This document shows positions 43,372 through 52,365 of a stretch of DNA of 64,000 nucleotides, piece by piece. Below the pieces are notes generated by a model. That model ran no database searches. It had not been told where the DNA came from and was given only the letters and a program-made list of their open reading frames with translations. The stretch covers positions 90,436-154,435 of the forward strand of contig CAZFKX010000026.1 of assembly GCA_964519345.1 (NCBI GenBank), written 5' to 3'. The DNA comes from Persephonella sp964519345. Lineage in GTDB: Bacteria; Aquificota; Aquificia; Aquificales; Hydrogenothermaceae. How positions within the stretch are numbered: the first letter of the stretch is position 1; every line of letters begins with the position of its first letter. A program made the position numbers and the translations under genes.

Positions 43372-44808
43372 TTATAATTTATGGTAAGCTGCAATAGCTG
43401 CCGCTATAACAACAGCAAGATCTTCAGGATTTCCTTCTTCAGGTTTCAGTCTGAATTTAGAAAGCTTTCTATCAAGATAACTTGTGTCAAACTTTCCTGC
43501 TGTAAAATCCTTATCCCTTACTATCTGTCTCAATAAAGGCAAATTTGTTGGCACCCCTCTGACCTGAAACTCATCCAAAGCTCTTTTTGCCCTGTTGACA
43601 GTTTGTTCCCAACTCAATGCCCAAACTGTAAGTTTTGCTATCATTGAGTCGTAATAAGGAGGTATTATATAATCTTTATAAACAGCAGCGTCTATTCTTA
43701 CACCTGGTCCTCCAGGGGAGTAATAAGAGGTTATCTTTCCGGGAGAAGGAGCAAAATTTTTATCAGGATCTTCCGCATTAATTCTGAACTCTATGGCATA
43801 TCCTCTAAACTTTATATCTTCCTGTAAAAAAGGAAGCCTTGTCCCTTCAGCTATCTGGATCATTCTCTGTACAAGATCAACTCCTGTTACAGTCTCTGTT
43901 ACAGTATGTTCAACCTGAAGTCTTGTATTCATCTCTATAAAGTAAAAGTTATCATTTTCATCAATAAGAAACTCAAGTGTTCCAACACTTTCATAGCCAA
44001 GTTTAAACATTGACTTTACAGCAACTCTGTAAAGTTCTCTCCTTACCTCATCGTTAAGTTTTGGAGATGGTGCTATCTCAACGATTTTTTGATGTCTTCT
44101 CTGAATCGAACAGTCCCTTTCCCCAAGATGTATAACATTACCGTATTTATCAGCCATTATCTGTATCTCTATATGTCTTGGATTCTTAACATACTTCTCT
44201 ATAAAAACATCGCCCTTCCCAAAGAACTTTTCTGCCTCTGCCGTTGCCGATCTGAAAAGTTCCTCAAAATCAGACTCCCTCTCAACAATCCTCATACCGC
44301 GACCGCCACCACCATACGCCGCTTTTATAATGACAGGAAACCCTATCTCCCTTGCTATATTTTTTGCATAATCTAAATCCTTTATAGGTTCATCAGTTCC
44401 AGGTAGAACAGGAACTCCCACCTCTCTCATGGCTTTCTTTGAGGCTATCTTATCACCAAAAAGTGCTATATGTTCAGCTTTTGGTCCAATAAAAATAAGA
44501 CCTCTTTTCTCACAGTAACTTGCAAAATCAGCATTTTCAGACAGAAATCCGTATCCTGGATGGATACCATCACATCTTGTCTGTTTTGCAAGATCAACTA
44601 TCTTGTAAAAATTTAGATATGCTCTTATTGGATCTCCTGGTATCATATATGCTTCATCAGCCTTTTTTACCCATATGCCGTTAGAATCGGCTTCAGAGTA
44701 GATAGCAACAGTTTTTAAGCCAAGCTCTTTACAGGCTCTAATAATCCTTGTTGCAACCTCACCTCTATTTGCAACAAGTACCTTTTTGATCTTCTTACCT
44801 TTAACCAT
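43372..44808 (-). CDS. Biotin carboxylase subunit (CfiB/PycA/AccC type)
   Basis: Carboxylates biotin with ATP and bicarbonate. A 478-residue ATP-grasp enzyme with KKVLVANRGEVATRIIRAC, DGIHPGYGFLSENADFA, the glycine loop AYGGGGRGM, HLGERDCSIQRRHQK and EMNTRLQVEHTVTE. The C-terminus ends in an alanine-rich helix and AAYHKL, resembling CfiB (2-oxoglutarate carboxylase) and PycA subunits more than AccC, from memory. No biotin-carrier or transferase subunit is adjacent, so the partner (acetyl-CoA, pyruvate or 2-oxoglutarate carboxylase) cannot be fixed. It lies between eno and lysC with gaps of 11 bases. Confidence 0.9.
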   Translation of the reverse strand: MVKGKKIKKVLVANRGEVATRIIRACKELGLKTVAIYSEADSNGIWVKKADEAYMIPGDPIRAYLNFYKIVDLAKQTRCDGIHPGYGFLSENADFASYCEKRGLIFIGPKAEHIALFGDKIASKKAMREVGVPVLPGTDEPIKDLDYAKNIAREIGFPVIIKAAYGGGGRGMRIVERESDFEELFRSATAEAEKFFGKGDVFIEKYVKNPRHIEIQIMADKYGNVIHLGERDCSIQRRHQKIVEIAPSPKLNDEVRRELYRVAVKSMFKLGYESVGTLEFLIDENDNFYFIEMNTRLQVEHTVTETVTGVDLVQRMIQIAEGTRLPFLQEDIKFRGYAIEFRINAEDPDKNFAPSPGKITSYYSPGGPGVRIDAAVYKDYIIPPYYDSMIAKLTVWALSWEQTVNRAKRALDEFQVRGVPTNLPLLRQIVRDKDFTAGKFDTSYLDRKLSKFRLKPEEGNPEDLAVVIAAAIAAYHKL

Positions 44809-44819
44809 AACTTACCTCT

Positions 44820-46052
44820 CTATCCAGTAACTATATTCTCAGTGTTTTCTATAAAAGCTTCATGTAAAGCTCTTACTGCAAGTTCAGCATATTTTTCATC
44901 TATAAGGCAGGATATCTTAATTTCAGATGTAGATATCGCGTATATATTTATCCCTTCCTTGTAAAGAACCTCAAACATTTTTCCAGCTGTTCCTGCGTGT
45001 GTTTTCATCCCAAGTCCAACAACTGATATTTTTGCTATTCTGTCATTTCTCTCAACCCCTTTTGCACCTATCTCTTTAGCAACCTCTCTTGCTATCTCCT
45101 CAGCATACTCAGCATCAATTTTATTTACCGTAAAAGATATATCTGTGTATCCTTCATGTGAGACGTTCTGAACGATCATATCAACAACGATATTTCTATC
45201 GCCAAGAGCTTTAAAAAGTTTCGCTGCTATTCCTGGTTTGTCCGGAACCTGAACAACAGTAATTCTTGATTCTTTTAGATCATGACTTATTCCTCTAACC
45301 ACAACCTTTTCCATCTCTTCATCTTCCTCCACTATCCATGTTCCATCTTCATCAATAAATGATGATTTAACATGTATCTTAACGCCATACTTTGCGGCAA
45401 ATTCAACAGATCTTATCTGCATAACCTTAGAACCAAGAGAAGCCATTTCCATCATCTCTTCGTAAGATATAACAGGAATCTTTCTTGCACTCTCCACTAT
45501 CCTTGGGTCAGCTGTAAAAACACCTGTAACATCTGTATATATCTCACACACGTCTGCATTGAGAGCTGCTGCAAGGGCAACAGCAGTGGTATCAGATCCA
45601 CCTCTACCAAGTGTCGTTATATCCCCATAATCTGATATACCCTGAAATCCTGCTACAATAACAACCTTTTTTTTATCAAGTTCTGAGAGAATTCTTCCTG
45701 TCTCAATTTTTTTTATTCTCGCCTTTGTGTGTGCACTATCTGTATATATTGGAACCTGCCAACCTGTCAGACTAACAGCATCTATTCCCATCTCCTTTAG
45801 TGCTATTGATATAAGACCTATAGCAACCTGTTCTCCGGTAGCCACAACCATATCCTGTTCTCTTGGATCCGGTTTAGACGAGAGTTCTCTCGTTAGTGTT
45901 ATAAGTCTGTCTGTTTCTCCTGCCATAGCTGATGAAACAACAACAACCCTATTTCCTTCCTTGACAGCTCTCTTTATCTTATTTGCAACATTTTTTATTC
46001 TTTCTACACTACCAACCGACGTTCCACCAAACTTCTGAACCACTAAAGGCAA
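44820..46052 (-). CDS. lysC: Aspartate kinase
   Basis: First step from aspartate to lysine, threonine and methionine. The 410 residues begin VVQKFGGTSVG; the kinase domain includes VVIVAGFQGI and TLGRGGSDTTA, and two ACT domains (about 265-410) provide feedback control by lysine and/or threonine. It starts at TTG 46052, seven bases after AGGAGG; this start puts the usual LVVQKFGG at residue 3. Confidence 0.96.
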   Translation of the reverse strand: MPLVVQKFGGTSVGSVERIKNVANKIKRAVKEGNRVVVVSSAMAGETDRLITLTRELSSKPDPREQDMVVATGEQVAIGLISIALKEMGIDAVSLTGWQVPIYTDSAHTKARIKKIETGRILSELDKKKVVIVAGFQGISDYGDITTLGRGGSDTTAVALAAALNADVCEIYTDVTGVFTADPRIVESARKIPVISYEEMMEMASLGSKVMQIRSVEFAAKYGVKIHVKSSFIDEDGTWIVEEDEEMEKVVVRGISHDLKESRITVVQVPDKPGIAAKLFKALGDRNIVVDMIVQNVSHEGYTDISFTVNKIDAEYAEEIAREVAKEIGAKGVERNDRIAKISVVGLGMKTHAGTAGKMFEVLYKEGINIYAISTSEIKISCLIDEKYAELAVRALHEAFIENTENIVTG

Positions 46053-46070
46053 TCAAATACCTCCTGATAT

Positions 46071-46820
46071 TTATAAAATGTCTATTTTAGATACCCTAAT
46101 TATACCATTTAAGGCGTTGGCCACGAAAATATAGTCAGCTTTTTTCACATCATCAAGGTAAAATCTTCCTTCAACAACAGCAAAACCCTCATCTTTTGCC
46201 TTCTTAAGAATAACATTCCTTGTTACTCCTGGTAAAAGACCGCAATCGACAGATGGTGTATAAAGAAATCTTCCCTTTATCCAGAATATATTTGCTGATG
46301 TTGTTTCTGTTACTTCATTATTTTCATTTAAGAAAAGAGCATCGTCATATCCTTTATCAATAGCATATCTTTTTGCGATTATACTCTTTGTATAACTGGT
46401 TGATTTTATCCTCAACATAGGATCTGAACTGTGAACCCTAAAAGGTGCTACAGTTAGTTTTATCTCTTTCTTTTCAGGTTCCTTATATGGTTTTACAATA
46501 ACAAGAAGATGGCTTTTATACGGCACTACAGGATAATAAATATTCCCTTCAGAAAGCAAGACTGTTTTTACGTATAAATCATCACTTTCTTTACATTTCT
46601 TTACGGTTTCCTCAATATAAAATATATAATCCTCTTTCGTTATCTTTGGTATCCTTAGAAGTTCAGCTCCCTTTACCAGTCTGCTGTAGTGCTGATCAAT
46701 ATGTTTAGGGAGTTTTCCTTTGTAGCGAAAAGTTTCAAAAACACCTTCACCGAACATAATAGATCTTAAAAACCTTGTATCAATAAGTTTCTTTCCATTG
46801 ACTGTTACAATATATTCCAT
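46071..46820 (-). CDS. Class IV aminotransferase-fold enzyme (PabC-like)
   Basis: 249 residues of PLP fold type IV. Seen: FGEGVFETFRYKGKLPKHID, the PLP lysine in STSYTKSIIAKRYA, NEVTETTSANIFW and GLLPGVTRN. The size and motifs fit 4-amino-4-deoxychorismate lyase, which makes p-aminobenzoate for folate (the substrate of FolP at the window start), or a branched-chain/D-amino-acid aminotransferase. ATG 46820 is preferred to a GTG at 46829 because AGAGGTGAG is spaced for it. It follows the GT39 gene by five bases. Confidence 0.85.
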   Translation of the reverse strand: MEYIVTVNGKKLIDTRFLRSIMFGEGVFETFRYKGKLPKHIDQHYSRLVKGAELLRIPKITKEDYIFYIEETVKKCKESDDLYVKTVLLSEGNIYYPVVPYKSHLLVIVKPYKEPEKKEIKLTVAPFRVHSSDPMLRIKSTSYTKSIIAKRYAIDKGYDDALFLNENNEVTETTSANIFWIKGRFLYTPSVDCGLLPGVTRNVILKKAKDEGFAVVEGRFYLDDVKKADYIFVANALNGIIRVSKIDIL

Positions 46821-46825
46821 CTCTC

Positions 46826-48430
46826 TCACCTCTTGTATATTAGATATCTTTTTTCAAAACCAGAAAAATCCCCCTTCTCTGCTTTTAAAATATACTTAAG
46901 TAAGATCGCAAATCTTGACTCGCTACCCTTTTTATAAAGATAACCACTCCATAGTATTTCTGCACCTTTTATTTTTTTTAAACTATTTTCTGATACTATA
47001 GCTAACAATGGCTTATTTTTATTGTATTCCAGTATCTGTTTTATACTGTAATTTCTAAGAACCTTTCTTTTCGCATAGAAAGGAAGATTATGCCAGAATT
47101 TATCTTCCACAATGAGAGGAATACTCTTTTCCGGAAAGTTATCATTAATTATAATTCCTATACTATCATAAGGTCTGTACTTCTCAACTATAGGGAGTAT
47201 TGAAACTGTAAATATCATAAATGTTATCAGAAAGGATATAAAAGGATAAAAGAATACATCCCTGTATCTTAAAGCAATAACTGTTGGTAAAATTGCCAAC
47301 AGATAATGCAGCTTACTAAGATCAAAAATATAAATGATGTATATATTTAACGCAAAAATAAGAATTCCTGTAAAAATAAAAAGACTTCTGTATATATACG
47401 CAGACAGTTTTTTATCAGGATGATGATTAACAATAAAGTATCCTACTATAAGTGAGATTGCTACATGGGACTGTATTAAATAAACAGGGATTTTTCCCTT
47501 TGCCACCGTAAATATTATAAACATAACAATAAACCATGATATTGGAAAAGCAAGCTTTTTTATATTTCCTTTTATACTCAATAAAGAGTAAAAAAAAGGA
47601 AGTGAGTAGGGTAAAAAACCCCATATTATTACAGGTATATAAAAGAATATATCAAGAGGTTTTGACTGTTTATGAAAGGCTCTTCTTAATGTTTCATTAA
47701 GGGTTACATCAAGAAACTGACTGCCAAATTTTATGTACATATATACATACCAGCTGAATCCAATAAATATGACTAAAGGAATTCCTATATGTATCCTTAA
47801 AAATTTCAGATTATTAAAAAATTCTTTCAGATTAAATGAGCTTTCTATCAACAAAAAGAGAAAAATTATTCCCCCTATAACTATTATATATGGATATCCT
47901 TTTGTTAAAACGGTAAGACCTAAAAATATGTACGACAGAATTATAAATCTCCAGTCTTTCCTTATATATCCAGATATAAAAAAGTAAAGTGTAGCTGTGA
48001 AGAAAAATGTTAGAGGAATCTCCGGTGAAGCATATCTTGAGTTAATAACAAACTGAAAACTAAAAGCCATAACTGCAGCTGATGCAATACCAACTTTTGT
48101 GGAGTAGAGTTTTTTACCTATTCTGTAAGTCAAGAAGATAGAACCTAAAGCAAGCAAAACTATAGGCAGTCTTACAGCAAATTCTGAAACTCCAAAAATT
48201 AGAAAAGATAAATAAACAAGCCAGTAGGTCATAGGAGGTTTGTTAAATCTCGGCTCGTAGTTGTAGTAAATATCAAGCAGGTTATTATTTTCAATCATCT
48301 CTCTTGCAGCTTCTGCATAAAAAGCCTCATTAGGTATCCATACATCGTTCAGCCATATGTTCCAGAAAAATGTAAAAATTGTAAGGAAAATGAATACCGA
48401 GACTGCATACCTGTTTTCTATAAAGGCCAT
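46826..48430 (-). CDS. GT39/ArnT-like membrane glycosyltransferase
   Basis: A 534-residue GT-C protein with about 11 hydrophobic segments and a soluble C-terminal domain of about 120 residues. The first periplasmic loop has WIPNEAFYAEAAREM then YNYEPRFNKPPMTYWL, the acidic and KPP motifs of ArnT-type transferases; SRYASPEIPLTFFF follows. A paralogue of the gene at 14806-16311. It should move a sugar from a polyprenyl phosphate to lipid A or protein; the acceptor is unknown. ATG 48430 follows AGGAGA. First gene of the operon running to gph. Confidence 0.87.
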   Translation of the reverse strand: MAFIENRYAVSVFIFLTIFTFFWNIWLNDVWIPNEAFYAEAAREMIENNNLLDIYYNYEPRFNKPPMTYWLVYLSFLIFGVSEFAVRLPIVLLALGSIFLTYRIGKKLYSTKVGIASAAVMAFSFQFVINSRYASPEIPLTFFFTATLYFFISGYIRKDWRFIILSYIFLGLTVLTKGYPYIIVIGGIIFLFLLIESSFNLKEFFNNLKFLRIHIGIPLVIFIGFSWYVYMYIKFGSQFLDVTLNETLRRAFHKQSKPLDIFFYIPVIIWGFLPYSLPFFYSLLSIKGNIKKLAFPISWFIVMFIIFTVAKGKIPVYLIQSHVAISLIVGYFIVNHHPDKKLSAYIYRSLFIFTGILIFALNIYIIYIFDLSKLHYLLAILPTVIALRYRDVFFYPFISFLITFMIFTVSILPIVEKYRPYDSIGIIINDNFPEKSIPLIVEDKFWHNLPFYAKRKVLRNYSIKQILEYNKNKPLLAIVSENSLKKIKGAEILWSGYLYKKGSESRFAILLKYILKAEKGDFSGFEKRYLIYKR

Positions 48431-48455
48431 TTAGTTCTCCTGTTCTGTAATACCA

Positions 48456-48463
48456 ATTATAAA
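48456..48463. promoter_or_regulatory. Overlapping divergent -10 boxes (GT39 operon / TauE)
   Basis: ATTATAAA gives TATAAT on the minus strand (48461-48456) for the GT39-to-gph operon and TATAAA on the plus strand (48458-48463) for the TauE gene. Neither has a good -35. A perfect palindrome, AGAATATTCT (48474-48483), lies close by and could be an operator. Confidence 0.35.
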
Positions 48464-48522
48464 AGCAGATGATAGAATATTCTAATATATTTGGAGCTAT
48501 AAATCTCTTGTGGAGGTTTTTA

Positions 48523-49563
48523 TTGGATATATATCTACCTGTTGCTGATATGCATGTTAATATTTTCTACCTTTTACTGCTGGGAGTTGTTGTGGGATTC
48601 CTTTCTGGACTGCTCGGCATAGGAGGAGGAATAATACTAAATCCAACTCTTATAAAGATGGGGATACCGCCTATAGTAACCGTAGGAACGTCTGTATCCC
48701 AGATGATTGGAGCAACAGTTTCAGGATTTATAGCTCATCTTAGACTTAAAAATATAGATCTTAAGATGGGATACATACTTGTAGGTTCTGGATTTTTAGG
48801 TGGAAGTATTGGTGTTTTACTTGCTAAGATTCTTGAAGACGCAGGATATTTTAGAACGTTTGTTTTATCCTTTTATGCTTTTTATCTCGGTTTTACAGGT
48901 ATAACCCTTTTTATAGATGTTTTTAAAAAAGATAGAGATAAAAAAAACCCTTCAAAAATCAAAAATTTTATCGACTCACTTCCTCTGAAAATAAAATTCC
49001 AGTTTACAACAGTATCATTAATAATACCTGTAAGTATAGGAATGATTGCCGGTTTTTTAGCTGCCGTTATGGGAGTCGGAGGAGGCTTCGTAGTTATACC
49101 AGCCCTTATGTATCTTGCCGGTTTTCCTGTTCAAAAAGCAGTAGGAATGAGTCTGTTCCAGATGATATTTGTAACAGCATTTTTAACGTTTTTTCATGGC
49201 GTTGTAAATCACGGAGTTGATATAGTACTTGCTCTCATACTTATGCTCGGATCTTCTTTTGGTGCAGTTTTTGGTGCTGCAGCAGGACAGAGAATAAGTA
49301 AAAATATAACAAAATTAATAATGGCATTACTTGTTACGTCTGTATCTATAATGAGTTTTTTCCAACTTTTTTTTCCTCCTGAAAAAAAAGAAAAGATATT
49401 CCATATTGTCCACAACCCAATCGCAGATTTTGCATTTGGATATCCTGTTTACTACTCCATATGTGTAATAATTACTAGTCTTATCGTTGGATTTATTGTA
49501 AGCTCAATAGCCAATAGGCTTAAGATTATTATACAGATATATCTTGAAAAAATAAGATCTTAG
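48523..49563 (+). CDS. TauE/SafE-family sulfite/anion exporter
   Basis: A 346-residue inner-membrane protein with two homologous halves, each opened by a glycine-rich motif (GLLGIGGGIILNPTL at about 36 and GVGGGFVVIPAL at about 185); about eight helices. Family members export sulfite, sulfoacetate or other organic anions; in a sulphur-oxidising organism sulfite export is plausible but unproven. The frame opens at ATG 48469, but GGAGG at 48512-48516 is spaced for TTG 48523, and the extra 18 residues are not family-like. Confidence 0.88.
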   Translation: MDIYLPVADMHVNIFYLLLLGVVVGFLSGLLGIGGGIILNPTLIKMGIPPIVTVGTSVSQMIGATVSGFIAHLRLKNIDLKMGYILVGSGFLGGSIGVLLAKILEDAGYFRTFVLSFYAFYLGFTGITLFIDVFKKDRDKKNPSKIKNFIDSLPLKIKFQFTTVSLIIPVSIGMIAGFLAAVMGVGGGFVVIPALMYLAGFPVQKAVGMSLFQMIFVTAFLTFFHGVVNHGVDIVLALILMLGSSFGAVFGAAAGQRISKNITKLIMALLVTSVSIMSFFQLFFPPEKKEKIFHIVHNPIADFAFGYPVYYSICVIITSLIVGFIVSSIANRLKIIIQIYLEKIRS

Positions 49564-49612
49564 AAAAATATATTGAAATCATTATTTTCTGGAAGAACTT
49601 TTTAAAGTTAAA

Positions 49613-49618
49613 TATAAA
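49613..49618 (+). promoter_or_regulatory. Possible -10 box for the legionaminic acid operon
   Basis: TATAAA 35 bases before legB; the -35 region (TGGAAG at 49590-49595) is poor. The TGG could also start a degenerate sigma-54 site, but the second element does not match. Low certainty. Confidence 0.25.
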
Positions 49619-49647
49619 AAAACCGAAAATTAGACAGGTGGTGAGTA

Positions 49648-50646
49648 ATGGATCTATCTAATAAAAATGTTCTCGTTACAGGATCTTGCGGTTTTATAGG
49701 CAGTCATTTAGTCGAGAGACTTTTAGAGGAAAACTGTAATATAAGAGCGTTCGTTTATTACAACTCTTTTAACAGCTGGGGATGGCTTGATACATTTCCA
49801 AAAGAAAAACTTGATCAGATAGAAATATTCACAGGAGACATAAGAGATCCTAACGGCGTTAGAACAGCTGTTGAAGGAATGAATATAGTTTTCCACCTTG
49901 CTGCATTAATAGGAATACCTTTTAGTTACCACTCTCCAGATAGTTATATTGATACTAATATAAAAGGAACACTGAATATCTTACAGGCATGTAGAGATTT
50001 CAATATTGAGAAGGTTCTGGTTACCTCAACATCAGAAGTTTATGGAACAGCTCAGTATGTTCCGATTGATGAAAAGCATCCACGGCAAGGGCAGTCTCCT
50101 TACTCTGCTACAAAAATAGGTGCTGATTTTATTGCAGAAAGTTTTTATAGAAGTTTTGATCTGCCTGTAGTTATTGTTAGACCTTTCAATACTTACGGAC
50201 CTCGTCAGTCCGCAAGAGCTGTTATTCCTACGATAATAACCCAGCTTCTATCTGGAAAAAAAGAGATAAAACTGGGAGCTTTGCATCCTACAAGGGATCT
50301 TGTATTTGTAAAGGATACTGTTGAAGGCTTTATTGAGATAGCAAAATCAGATAAAACTATAGGAGAAGAGATAAACATAGCTACAGGATGGGAAATATCT
50401 ATTGGAGATTTATCTAAAAAAATAATTGAGATGATAAATCCTGAAGCAAGAATAGTAACAGATCAGGAGAGATTGAGACCTGAAAAAAGTGAGGTTGAGA
50501 GATTACTTGGAGATAATACTAAAATAAAAAAACTGACAAACTGGAAACCTAAATACTCTTTAGAAGAAGGATTAAAAATAACTATTGAATGGTTTAAAAA
50601 TAAAGAGAATTTAAGACTATATAAACCAGATATATACAATGTCTAA
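49648..50646 (+). CDS. legB: Nucleotide-sugar 4,6-dehydratase, LegB-like
   Basis: 332 residues of the extended SDR family. NAD-binding VTGSCGFIGSHLVE at the N-terminus; the catalytic triad appears as Ser/Thr in TSTSEVYG and YSATK (Tyr, Lys); VRPFNTYGPRQSARAVIP binds the sugar nucleotide. In the legionaminic acid route LegB converts GDP-GlcNAc to the 4-keto-6-deoxy sugar. GGTGGTGAG precedes the ATG. First gene of a run of ten that overlap or are tightly spaced. The neighbouring LegC, LegG and PtmE homologues support this over a generic UDP-sugar epimerase. Confidence 0.83.
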   Translation: MDLSNKNVLVTGSCGFIGSHLVERLLEENCNIRAFVYYNSFNSWGWLDTFPKEKLDQIEIFTGDIRDPNGVRTAVEGMNIVFHLAALIGIPFSYHSPDSYIDTNIKGTLNILQACRDFNIEKVLVTSTSEVYGTAQYVPIDEKHPRQGQSPYSATKIGADFIAESFYRSFDLPVVIVRPFNTYGPRQSARAVIPTIITQLLSGKKEIKLGALHPTRDLVFVKDTVEGFIEIAKSDKTIGEEINIATGWEISIGDLSKKIIEMINPEARIVTDQERLRPEKSEVERLLGDNTKIKKLTNWKPKYSLEEGLKITIEWFKNKENLRLYKPDIYNV

Positions 50647-51736
50647 AGTAATTTATTTAGATGCCCCCGATCTTGGTAAGCTTGAAAAAAAGTATTTATG
50701 TGAGGCTATAGATACTGGCTATGTTTCTACTGCAGGAAAATTTGTGGACACGTTTGAAAAAAGGTTTTCTGATTTTTTAGGTATTAAAAAAGCTGTTGCT
50801 GTTCAGAGTGGAACAGCAGCGATACATATATCTTTATATGAGCTTGGTATAAGGGCAGGGGATGAGGTAATAGTTCCAGCTGTTACATTTGTTGCTACAG
50901 CTAATCCGGTAGTCTATCTCGGAGCAAAACCTGTCTTTGTTGATGTTAATCCTGATACATGGAATATATATGTAGAGAAAATAGAAGAAAAAATAACAGA
51001 AAAAACAAAAGCCATAATCCCTGTCCATCTTTATGGTAATCCTGCAGATATGGAAGGTATAGAATGGATAGCTAAAAGATACGGTCTTTATGTAATTGAA
51101 GACGCCACAGAAAGTCTTGGAGCAAAATTTAAAGGAAGATATACAGGAACAATAGGAGATCTCGGTTGTTTCTCTTTTAATGGCAACAAGCTAATAACAA
51201 CAGGTGGGGGAGGCATGGTTGTTGGAAATAATACAGAAAAGTTAGAGCATATAAAGTTTCTTATAAATCAGGCAAGAGACAGATCAAAGGAATACTACCA
51301 TCCAGAGATTGGATTTAACTACAGGATGACAAATATTGAGGCTGCACTTGGTCTGGCGCAGATGGAAAAGATAAACATATTTTTAGAAAAGAAAAAAAGA
51401 TTTAATCAGATCTATAAAGAAGAGCTTAAAAATCTGAAATTTATTTCTTTTCAAGAAGAGTACGAAGGTGCTGAGAGTTCATGGTGGTTAACAGCAGTTG
51501 TGATAAACAGAGATATAAATATAACTTATCTGCAGAAGGAACTAAAAAAAAGGGGAATACAGACAAGAAGAATTTTTACACCTCTTGTTGAGTTTCCTAT
51601 GTATAAAGAGAGTAGAGATAAATATCCTGTTTCTTACAGGATATACGATAGAGGATTATGTCTTCCATCCTCAACGCTAAACAGTGAGGATGACATATTT
51701 TATGTAACAAAAACGCTTAAAGAGCTTTTGAAATGA
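50639..51736 (+). CDS. legC: PLP sugar aminotransferase, LegC-like
   Basis: 365 residues of the DegT/DnrJ/EryC1/StrS family. Motifs: VQSGTAAIHISLY, EDATESLGAKFKG, and the PLP lysine in CFSFNGNKLITTGGGGMV, the variant typical of LegC. It should add the amino group at C4 of the keto sugar made by LegB. It overlaps legB by eight bases and legH by four, so the three would be translated together. Confidence 0.87.
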   Translation: MSKVIYLDAPDLGKLEKKYLCEAIDTGYVSTAGKFVDTFEKRFSDFLGIKKAVAVQSGTAAIHISLYELGIRAGDEVIVPAVTFVATANPVVYLGAKPVFVDVNPDTWNIYVEKIEEKITEKTKAIIPVHLYGNPADMEGIEWIAKRYGLYVIEDATESLGAKFKGRYTGTIGDLGCFSFNGNKLITTGGGGMVVGNNTEKLEHIKFLINQARDRSKEYYHPEIGFNYRMTNIEAALGLAQMEKINIFLEKKKRFNQIYKEELKNLKFISFQEEYEGAESSWWLTAVVINRDINITYLQKELKKRGIQTRRIFTPLVEFPMYKESRDKYPVSYRIYDRGLCLPSSTLNSEDDIFYVTKTLKELLK

Positions 51737-52365
51737 AAGAGATAATACTTATAGGCGGCGGCGGTCACTGTAAGGTATGTATAGAGATATTGGAAAATAC
51801 AGGAAACTTTAAGATATCTGGTATTGTAGATAAAAAAGAAAAAATTGGAAAAAAGGTTCTTGGCTATCCTATTATTGCTTCAGATGATGATCTAAATTAC
51901 CTTGTTAAAAATTATAGATATTTTTTGATAACAATAGGACAGATAAAATCTGCAGAAAAAAGGAAAGATCTATTTGAAAGAATAAAATCTTTTGGAGGAG
52001 AATTTCCCGTTTTGATCTCTCCTTACTCAAAAGTATCTCCCCATTCTAAGATAGGAGAAGGAACAGTAATAATGGATAACGTAATTATCAATCCTGATGT
52101 GAACATAGGAAAAAACTGCATAATAAATACAGGAGCTGTTATAGAGCATGATTGTGAAATAGGAGATCACTGTCATATATCAACAGGTGTTATTTTGAAT
52201 GGTAGTGTGAAAATTGGAAATGAAACATTTATTGGGAGTAATACAACTGTTTCTAACAATATATCTATTACCGAAAATGTTGTTATAGGAGCTGGATCTG
52301 TTGTTATCAAAGATATAACAGAATCTGGCGTTTATGTTGGAAATCCTGTTAGGAAGGTTAGATGA
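51733..52365 (+). CDS. legH: Sugar N-acetyltransferase, LegH/PglD-like
   Basis: 210 residues: an N-terminal Rossmann-like nucleotide-sugar-binding part (IILIGGGGHCKVCIEIL) and a C-terminal left-handed beta helix of hexapeptide repeats. The catalytic His is likely in AVIEHDCEIGDHCHIST. PglD-type enzymes acetylate the 4-amino group of UDP- or GDP-linked bacillosamine-type sugars with acetyl-CoA. Its presence means the pathway can make the ordinary N-acetyl product, so the formyltransferase downstream must act at another step or site. Its stop overlaps the LegI start. Confidence 0.87.
   Translation: MKEIILIGGGGHCKVCIEILENTGNFKISGIVDKKEKIGKKVLGYPIIASDDDLNYLVKNYRYFLITIGQIKSAEKRKDLFERIKSFGGEFPVLISPYSKVSPHSKIGEGTVIMDNVIINPDVNIGKNCIINTGAVIEHDCEIGDHCHISTGVILNGSVKIGNETFIGSNTTVSNNISITENVVIGAGSVVIKDITESGVYVGNPVRKVR

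Noticed and set aside
49590..49606. Sigma-54 promoter for the legionaminic acid operon
   Set aside because: TGG is present but the TGCA/TTGC half at -12 is missing.
49596..49609. AACTTTTTAAAGTT palindrome before legB as a terminator
   Set aside because: All A/T except the outer bases and no U-run; more likely chance in AT-rich DNA.
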